Shown here piece by piece: positions 57,909 to 64,000 of a DNA stretch of 64,000 nucleotides. The DNA is from Kovacikia minuta CCNUW1. GTDB lineage: Bacteria; Cyanobacteriota; Cyanobacteriia; Leptolyngbyales; Leptolyngbyaceae. The notes under the pieces are model-generated. The model worked only from the letters and a program-made list of their open reading frames with translations, had not been told where the DNA came from and made no database searches. Location of the stretch: contig NZ_CP083582.1 in the NCBI RefSeq assembly GCF_020091585.1, positions 248,001 to 312,000 of the forward strand, given 5' to 3'. Every line of letters begins with the position of its first letter. Positions within the stretch are counted from its first letter, which is position 1. A program made the position numbers and the translations under genes.

Positions 57909-60272
57909 TTAGATATCTAACCCCCTGTTCAAAACCTTTTTTACTTGTTTGGGTGCTTGCATTTCGGTAAAGAGTTGAATGGCGCGATCGCAATTCGTTT
58001 GGCTGTCTGATGCTTTGCCCATGCTTTGATAGGTCAAGCCCAATTGAAAATAAGCTTGTGCTAGATCGCATTTTGCGCCAATTTTATCTAGCAAATCGAT
58101 CGCAGTTAAATGATTATTTAGGGCTACATCAAACCTGGCTTGTTGGCGTTGAATTTCTGCTAAGCCAATCAGGGCTTTCGCTTTTGTTTGAGTGTAGTGA
58201 CCGGCTTCAGCAAAGGTCAGCACTTTTTGGAAGAGTTCCGTTGCTTGGGCAAACTCGCCTAAGTTGACGTAAGTTTGGCCGAGAATTTGGATAAAATAGG
58301 CAAACCTACCCGTTTGTTCGGTCAGGTGTTGATCCAGAAGAGATTGGTAAACAACGTCTGCCAGGGTGGTGGATTCTTCCTTTAACCCTGAGTAGGACTT
58401 GACCAATGCAAGACAAACCGTTGCTTTTTCTGCCCAGCGATGATGGGCGGTGTTCGTCGCTAGGTCAATGACCTGTTGAAATTGCAATGCCGCAAATTCC
58501 AGTTCCCATAAGTCAATTTGATACAGCCCAATGCTTAAACGGGAATCCACTTCCAGCATTTTCAAATAGTAGCGCTGATGTTTTGTTTCTAAAGCATCCG
58601 TCAGTGTTTGCAGTGCTTGAGTGGCAAGGGAAATCGTTTTTTCCTGACAGGCGATCGCAGCATGGATCTTGCCCGTAATCCAGTACAAGTCTCCCAGGAT
58701 GTTATACAGTTCGCTTAAGTGATTGTGGGATTGAATATGGGGAATGATGGGTAGAATTGCCGCCAACACAGGCTGGAGCAATCCCATCCGGTAGAGCGTA
58801 CTGCCAAGTGGTAAAAACTGTTGCCACTGGTTGTTCCTGCTTCTGAGAATAACCTGACTGGCAGCTTCATAGTCCTGAACAGCAATGCAGTGGTAATAAG
58901 CTTCTAAGGCTTGCAGCGCATCTTTTGTGGCTTGAATCGTTTGCACACTGGATGTCCAAAATTCTGCGGCTTTTTGGTTCACTATTTGCCATTCGTCACT
59001 CGCCCGTAAGCGGGTGATCGCTTCTGCCCGAATTACGGGATGCAGCCAGTATTCTCCATGCTGACATTCCACGAGCGATCGGTTGCGGAGGGAGGCGATC
59101 GTTTGTCGCTGCTGAGCTGAGGGAACATCCCACAGTAAACAACGTAATCCCTGAATTGAAATGCTGGGCACATCCTGGTAACGGTAACATCCCAGACGGC
59201 AAAACAGGCGATAGGCTTGGGGATCGAGGTTTTGCAAACGGTTTGCTTGACTGGTGACTAAATCCTTGACATCGGTTGTTCCCAACAGATCAACCTCGTA
59301 TTCGTGCCAATAGGCAACCATATCACCTGCAAAATCTTCCTGAATGATGCCAGACAGAATTCCCATTGCTTTGGCATTACCGCCATAGGACTGGTGCATT
59401 TTTTGCAGCGTTGATGCGTCAACTGCAATCTGACGATCGCAAAAATACTGTTGCCATGCCGATTGATCTAATCCCGGAAGTCGATAGTGGGTAACGTTCA
59501 GACTGGATTCACACAGGCGATCGCGGCTGGTTATCAACGTGACTGACTGCACCCTGGAGTCTGCCAGAATCCGAAGCAATTCAACATAGCTGCGGTGGGC
59601 AGCGAGCAATCGTCCCTGCTGGTCGAGGGCGGGTTCCAAATTATCAATCAGGATGCCGATCCGGCGGGTGTGCAATTGTCGTTTGAGCCGCCCCAGAGTA
59701 ACGCCGAACTCAATCCCCGGTTCCAATCCCAAATCCTGTTTCAACCATTCTTCTACGACCCGTTCAGCGGCAGTAATATTTTGAGTTTCCTTCGCCATCA
59801 ACAGTTCGAGAACCAACTCAAATTCCTGAGTTTGCAGAAATTGTTGCGCTAATGTGGTTTTTCCTAAGCCACCTTCACCCTGAATAACAATGACGTTGTT
59901 TCCTTGATGAATGAGCGTATTGAGGTAGGCGATCGCGGCAGTGCGTCCAATGAAATGGGGAGAGGGGGAGAGGGGGAGATGGAGGGATGGGGTGTGAAGG
60001 GTGGGGGATGGGGTGTGGAGATGGCGGACTAAAGCGGAACGGCAGTTGGTTTTGGTGATTTTTTCACCCAGGTGTTTAGAGAGGAGTTTCCACAGGTCAG
60101 AACTGACATCTTTGACATGCCCCTCCGTGCAACCGTAGGACAGGGCAATTTCAAAATACTTTTTTCCCTGCCACACCTTCCACAGGATGGTTCGTTGCAA
60201 ATCATTTAAGCGTTGTCCGGTTTTGCTTAGAACCAGCGTATCGACCCATGCCAATATTGCTTCGGCGTCCAT
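57909..60272 (-). CDS. STAND ATPase with TPR sensor
   Basis: 787 residues, intact. Residues 1-84: HTH-like domain as in the WD40 STAND protein (LVLSKTGQRLNDLQRTILWKVWQGKKYFEIALSYGCTEGHVKDVSSDLWKLL). Residues ~85-107: Pro/His/Ser linker HTPSPTLHTPSLHLPLSPSPH, encoded by intergenic-type repeats. P-loop GEGGLGKTT at 132-140, GILIDNLEPAL Walker B, LITSRDRL. Winged-helix part, then ~6 TPR-like helical pairs to the end (GQTYVNLGEFAQATELFQKVL, AQAYFQLGLTYQSMGKASDSQTN). Probable ligand-gated oligomeric switch; no effector domain seen. Convergent with the WD40 gene across the IS4-type element. Confidence 0.88.
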   Translation of the reverse strand: MDAEAILAWVDTLVLSKTGQRLNDLQRTILWKVWQGKKYFEIALSYGCTEGHVKDVSSDLWKLLSKHLGEKITKTNCRSALVRHLHTPSPTLHTPSLHLPLSPSPHFIGRTAAIAYLNTLIHQGNNVIVIQGEGGLGKTTLAQQFLQTQEFELVLELLMAKETQNITAAERVVEEWLKQDLGLEPGIEFGVTLGRLKRQLHTRRIGILIDNLEPALDQQGRLLAAHRSYVELLRILADSRVQSVTLITSRDRLCESSLNVTHYRLPGLDQSAWQQYFCDRQIAVDASTLQKMHQSYGGNAKAMGILSGIIQEDFAGDMVAYWHEYEVDLLGTTDVKDLVTSQANRLQNLDPQAYRLFCRLGCYRYQDVPSISIQGLRCLLWDVPSAQQRQTIASLRNRSLVECQHGEYWLHPVIRAEAITRLRASDEWQIVNQKAAEFWTSSVQTIQATKDALQALEAYYHCIAVQDYEAASQVILRSRNNQWQQFLPLGSTLYRMGLLQPVLAAILPIIPHIQSHNHLSELYNILGDLYWITGKIHAAIACQEKTISLATQALQTLTDALETKHQRYYLKMLEVDSRLSIGLYQIDLWELEFAALQFQQVIDLATNTAHHRWAEKATVCLALVKSYSGLKEESTTLADVVYQSLLDQHLTEQTGRFAYFIQILGQTYVNLGEFAQATELFQKVLTFAEAGHYTQTKAKALIGLAEIQRQQARFDVALNNHLTAIDLLDKIGAKCDLAQAYFQLGLTYQSMGKASDSQTNCDRAIQLFTEMQAPKQVKKVLNRGLDI

Positions 60273-60332
60273 TTATGGGAAGTGGGGAGTGGGAGTACTC
60301 TGTCAATTTCTAACGTTTTCTGAGCGCGATTG

Positions 60333-60779
60333 TCATTCGCTTGAATGGCGCTGAATTTCTGCTGCAATTTGTTTCATCAATTCCTGATCCCGTTCAAAAT
60401 CAAATTTAATCTCGTCCCTATTCTGGTAAAACCAAACGGGTCTGGTTCGCAGGTGTTCAGGTTCGGTTGCATAGCGTGGAAAGACGTGGGCGTGGAGTGC
60501 TGGTTCGAGGTTACCCAAAATTTCATAGTTGATTCGCACAGCACCCGTGATTTTGAGGAGGGCATCTCCCAGTACTGCCATATCGCAAAGAAATGTTGCT
60601 CGCTGTTCCCGATTGAGGGCATTTAAGTCTGGAACGACTGGATCGGGGAGGAGAAGCGCGTATCCCCGCAGGAATTGTGTATCACCCAAAACTACCCAAC
60701 CGGAGGGAACCCGACAAATAACCGCTGGATTGGTGCCCGATCGCGCCGCTTCTACCCGTTGGTGAATTAGAGTTTGCAT
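60333..60779 (-). CDS. HIT-family hydrolase
   Basis: 148 residues. The histidine triad is HAHVFPR (H-x-H, third His of the usual HxHxHxx replaced by Phe-Pro), so it is a HIT-like variant with the nucleotide-binding fold: GWVVLGDTQFLRGYALLLPDPVVPDLNALNREQRATFLCDMAVLGDALLKITGAVRINYEILGN (part: LRGYALLLPDPVVPDLN). It may hydrolyse dinucleotides or nucleotide conjugates. Monocistronic; heptamer repeats lie right upstream of its start. Confidence 0.85.
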   Translation of the reverse strand: MQTLIHQRVEAARSGTNPAVICRVPSGWVVLGDTQFLRGYALLLPDPVVPDLNALNREQRATFLCDMAVLGDALLKITGAVRINYEILGNLEPALHAHVFPRYATEPEHLRTRPVWFYQNRDEIKFDFERDQELMKQIAAEIQRHSSE

Positions 60780-60796
60780 GCAAGATGCCGTAGAGG

Positions 60797-60911
60797 TTAG
60801 TTATCAGTTATCAGTTATCAGTTATCAGTTATCAGTTATCAGTTGTCAATCACTGTTCACTGTTCACTGTTCACTGTTCACTGTTCACTGTTCACTGTTC
60901 ACTGTTCACAA
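60797..60911. repeat. Heptamer repeats (AGTTATC)n and (CACTGTT)n
   Basis: About six AGTTATC units (60799-60846) then about eight CACTGTT units (60852-60909). Two different heptamers lie head to tail between the HIT gene and the ferritin-like gene. Confidence 0.93.
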
Positions 60912-61987
60912 CTCAAGAGCATCTACACAGTCTGTATCCGGCTTTCCGACTTTTTCCGATTTTTGTAGGGATAAAACTGCCGACTTTGACCGACTGACGA
61001 AGGGTTCTCCGGTTGCATAAGCTACGGGAAGCAAGACCGATCGCCTATCTTGAGGAACCCATGACCCCAATGATGCAGTTGAACTCCCCGACGGTTGACC
61101 TGGCGGGTGCAAACGATTCCCATCCCAATTACTTTCAAGTTCAGCGTCGAATTGGATCTTTGATTAATCGCTATCTCGCTTTAGAACACCTCGACGATCG
61201 CCTGCAAGACCTGCCGCTTCAATTTGAACATCCCCAACCGCGCCCCTGGAAACCCATTAACTGGCATGAAATTAATCGCCAGCAAATTGTTGGGATGGAA
61301 CCAGAGGTGTTTCTGGCAATTCTCGTGGGGGCGATCGATACCGAAGCGCCGATTCGGCAATACACCCAAACGAGCCGGAAATATCTAGAAAACCTGCACC
61401 CTCAGCTTGCCCGTTTTGTGGGCGGCATTGTTGCCGATGGCGCACTGATAGAACCCGGGCTGTGGGAGAAAGAAGAACGCCAACATACCCCCGCCTTAAT
61501 TAAGGTTTATACCCAGCTTACGGGTGAAAAAGTGGTTCCCACTTCCCGTGAAGTGAGAACCTACCACCCCTCTCATCATCCCGCTGCCGACCTTTACCGT
61601 CATGGCTTGCATCGAGTTGCCACAGAATACGGCGCAACCTGCCTCTATCTCTGGCTGATGGCGCACAGCACTGGCCCCCTCCAAATGGTTTTGGAAGAAT
61701 TGGCACAGGATGAAATCAACCACATGACTAAGTTTTGGGGATTTGGAATTTGGGCATTTCCAGAAACTTCCTTCACCCGCATCTGTTACACCCTGTTGCA
61801 AACCGCAAAGGGACGCCTGACCTACAGCCGAGATCGCAGCAGTTTAATCGGCACCCTACACCGAATGACCAACGTTTTGAACTGGCAATCCTGGTCTTGG
61901 ACAAACCGGGCAACCTTCCTCTATACCTGCACTCTGACCCTGCATCGTCTCTGGAAATGGAGCAACCGTTTGAAGCAAGAAGAATTG

Positions 61988-63366
61988 GTTAGTGTCACGA
62001 ATTTTTCGCCATTAGACAGAGAAAAAAGATTCAGTGACAGTAGAGGAACTCCATCGAGAGGGGAGCTTCCCATGACCATAGCCCAACGAGAACAACAAAT
62101 CCATCGAGTCAAAGCCGTCAGTTTTCAACCTGAACTGGATGAGGCGTTAGAACAGGCCCTCAGAGAGGCCGTCATCAGTGCCGTCAAAATCACCTTGGAG
62201 AGCGCACTGAAAGAGGAACTCAAGGCAGAACTAGCCAAAATGGGAGACGATCGACCTCGACGTTCCGGGTATTTTCAACGGAGACTCGATACCCAGTATG
62301 GCCAGGTGAAGGATTTGCGAGTTCCGAAATTACGAGAACGCAACCCAGAACGAGAGTGGCAGATTCTCCAACGTTACCAACGGGGCTTAGGCAACCTGCT
62401 CAACTGGTTGTGTTGTTTGTATGTGATGGGACTGTCGTTGAGAGATTTGCAAGAGGCGCTATATTTTCTCATAGGACATGTGCTTTCCCGCAGTGCTGTG
62501 AACCAAGTCACCCTCCAGATTCAGCAACACTTAGACACTCGTCGCTTAGCCCCGATTGGCAAAACCCCTGCGATATTAATCGTCGATGGGGTGTGGGTAG
62601 AGATTCAATATACCCGAGAAGCGTTTAAGCTAGACCGGGCAGGACATCTGCGACAAAGTCGGCAGGCCGAAGAACGGGTAATTTTGGCAGTTCTAGCCGT
62701 CTGGGAGGATGGGTCTTATGAAATCCTGGCATTATGAGATTGCCTCCGACGAAGGAGAAGCAGAGTGGGAGGCCTTGTTTGAGCATTTAATCGCCCGAGG
62801 ACTGCAAGCCGATGCGGTGAAATTAGTGGTCAGTGATGGCAGTTTGGGATTGCCCAAGGCGTTGAAAAAGACCTTGCCCCAGGCCCAACAGCAACGCTGT
62901 ATCACGCACAAAATCCGAGGGATTGAGCGCTATTTGAGTTATGAGGATTTGCCGAAAACCGATGAGCAGGAACAACCCCTGAAGCGGGAAGATGCCAAAC
63001 GGCAGCGTCGATTTGAAATTGCCTCTGAGGCTTATCAAATCTACAATGCAGAGACTTTGGAGCAGGCAAGGCAACGGTTAGAGCAATTCATCACCAAATG
63101 GGAAACACAAGAACCCAAAGCCATCCAAGTCTTTCAACGCGATCTAGAGTTGACCCTGACTTTCTATCAATTTGCACCAAACCTGCATCGGCATATTCGC
63201 ACCACTAATCATTTGGAGCGGCTATTTCGAGAATTTCGCACCAAGTCAGATGAAATTGGGGCATTCCCGCATGAAACGAGTTGCCTCACTGTCTTTTTCC
63301 TCGTGATTGAGCGTGATCATGCCAAACATGACCGTAAAACCGTGGCGAAAAATTCGTGACACTAAC
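61988..63366 (+). mobile_element. IS256-family insertion sequence
   Basis: 1,379 bp with long inverted ends beginning GTTAGTGTCACGAATTTTTC on both sides and a direct duplication AGAATTG (61981-61987, 63367-63373). It lies in the same orientation as the interrupted ferritin-like gene and in frame with it at the left end. Confidence 0.93.
62072..63359 (+). pseudogene. IS256-family transposase, one frameshift
   Basis: ATG 62072 after GAGAGGGG. 220 residues in frame (VISAVKITLESALKEELKAEL..., LRDLQEALY, LIVDGVWVEIQYTREAFKLD with the first Asp) to WEDGSYEIL, then an extra G at 62728-62729; HYEIASDEGEAEWEALF continues in the next frame to 63359. It contains VKLVVSDGSLGLPKAL (second Asp) and IRTTNHLERLFREFRTKSDEIGAFP (Glu). 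All three DDE acids survive; one base would restore it, so error or recent death. Confidence 0.9.
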
Positions 63367-63394
63367 AGAATTGCAAGCACTGTTTGGAGAATAG

Positions 63395-63499
63395 TTTTAA
63401 TACCCAATTAAATAATCTTCGTGGCACATCAATATCCTGTAGGGGCGTTTGGCCAAACGCCCCTACCACCTACCACCTACCACCTACCACCTACCACCT
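63395..63499. repeat. Palindrome plus heptamer repeat (CCTACCA)n before uppS
   Basis: Perfect 28-bp palindrome GTAGGGGCGTTTG/CAAACGCCCCTAC at 63439-63466, then about five CCTACCA units (63462-63499) that run straight into the uppS start codon. Confidence 0.9.
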
Positions 63500-64000
63500 A
63501 TGCTCCCAACCTTACCACCTGACCTTGACCGAGATCGCCTCCCCAGTCATGTTGCTGTAATTATGGATGGCAATGGACGTTGGGCACAGCAACGGGGGCT
63601 GCCCCGAGTTGCCGGACATCGGCAGGGGGCGAAGACGTTGAAAGAACTTCTCCATTGCTGCAAAGACTGGGGAATTGGGTCACTGACTGCCTATGCCTTT
63701 TCCACCGAGAACTGGTGCCGACCGACGGAAGAAGTCAATTTTTTGATGCTTCTGTTTGAACGGTTGCTGCGTCAGGAAGTCGCAGAGATGCAGCGGGAAG
63801 GCGTGCGGATCTCGTTTATTGGGGATTTATCGGCATTACCCGATACTTTGCAACGGGAGGTGCGGCGGGCGATCGTCGCTACTGCCAATAATCAAACAGT
63901 CCAGTTCAATCTCGCCGTCAACTACGGCAGTCGGGCTGAACTTACACAGGTTTGTCGCCAAATTGTAGAGAAGGTGCGCCAGGGAAATTTGAATTCCTCA
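63500..64000 (+). CDS. uppS: Isoprenyl transferase (undecaprenyl diphosphate synthase), 5' part
   Basis: Condenses isopentenyl diphosphates in cis to make the C55 lipid carrier for peptidoglycan and polysaccharides (cytosolic/membrane-associated). First 167 residues: [23 protein letters not shown] with catalytic Asp23, [36 protein letters not shown]. The family's C-terminal RTxGExRLSNFLLWQ lies past the window end. ATG 63500 has only heptamer repeat upstream and no Shine-Dalgarno sequence, but the resulting 17-residue lead before VAVIMDG is normal for the family. Confidence 0.95.
   Translation, partial: MLPTLPPDLDRDRLPSHVAVIMDGNGRWAQQRGLPRVAGHRQGAKTLKELLHCCKDWGIGSLTAYAFSTENWCRPTEEVNFLMLLFERLLRQEVAEMQREGVRISFIGDLSALPDTLQREVRRAIVATANNQTVQFNLAVNYGSRAELTQVCRQIVEKVRQGNLNSS

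Larger units (their letters stand above)
61061..63394 (+). pseudogene. Ferritin-like di-iron protein, split by IS256 six codons before its stop
   Basis: From ATG 61061 (GAGGA five bases before it) 309 codons run to 61987; after the element CAAGCACTGTTTGGAGAATAG completes the frame at 63374-63394 (315 residues). Ferritin-like motifs: EVFLAILVGAIDTEAPIRQYTQ, EKEERQHTPALIKV (ExxH), and LEELAQDEINHMTKFWGFGIW (DExxH), giving the carboxylate-His set of a di-iron oxidase or desaturase-like fold. As it stands the frame continues into the transposase. Loss of six residues may leave it active; a fused product of 574 residues is otherwise predicted. Exact reaction unknown. Confidence 0.82.

Noticed and set aside
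60797-60911. CRISPR-like or slippage-prone coding repeat
   Set aside because: These are 7-bp STRRs with no spacers and no reading frame of quality across them.

Overview
The window reads as chromosomal DNA of a filamentous, probably non-heterocystous cyanobacterium (Leptolyngbya/Oscillatoriales-like). The signs are a petC-petA cytochrome b6f operon, plant-type carotenoid genes crtB and pds, cyanobacteria-restricted families (DUF3067, DUF3318, DUF4278, DUF928, DUF6887/6888), very frequent HIP1-type GCGATCGC octamers, and heptanucleotide tandem repeats in most gene gaps. The genus is inference; no rRNA or tRNA gene was seen.

Layout. 1-7.6 kb is housekeeping: petA (cut by the window edge) and petC, DUF3067, a zinc-ribbon protein between two nested-transposon repeats, a coupled DUF6888-DUF6887-rlmN trio, then crtB and pds. 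7.7-18.8 kb is envelope-related: secreted and lipoproteins, a holin-4-type membrane protein, a phosphohexomutase, and a TpsB outer-membrane transporter flanked by two DUF928 paralogues. 18.9-27.2 kb holds an amidohydrolase and then a decayed accessory stretch: 167-bp MITEs, broken Uma2, toxin-antitoxin genes, and a pentapeptide-repeat protein with a Shedu-like nuclease tail split by an IS630 element. 27.2-38.7 kb is mainly core metabolism: a GH15-type glycosidase, DUF3318, guaA, cbiD, a STAS protein, an MFS transporter and moaA, with three helically phased DnaA-box-like sites downstream of guaA.

39.8-49.3 kb is an all-minus-strand accessory island: two unknown proteins, a catalase-related haem protein, an NTF2-like protein, two alpha/beta hydrolases, a membrane pentapeptide protein, a GH75-like protein, a holin-sized membrane protein, a CHAP endopeptidase and a GH19 muramidase/chitinase. 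It resembles a lysis or wall-remodelling cassette without any virion genes and is the best candidate for an undescribed system. 49.4-63.4 kb is mobile and signalling DNA: an IS66 in the tail of a PIN toxin, two convergent STAND ATPases (WD40 and TPR sensors) with a dead IS4-type element between them, a HIT protein, and a ferritin-like gene split by an IS256 element. The window ends inside uppS.

Two themes cut across the window. First, many genes, including petC, carry single-base frameshifts. That density suggests consensus indel errors mixed with true decay. Second, repeats are active here: an IS4-type element and its 190-bp MITE sit in the loops of C-tract/G-tract hairpins of another repeat, and heptamer repeats have entered three proteins in frame.
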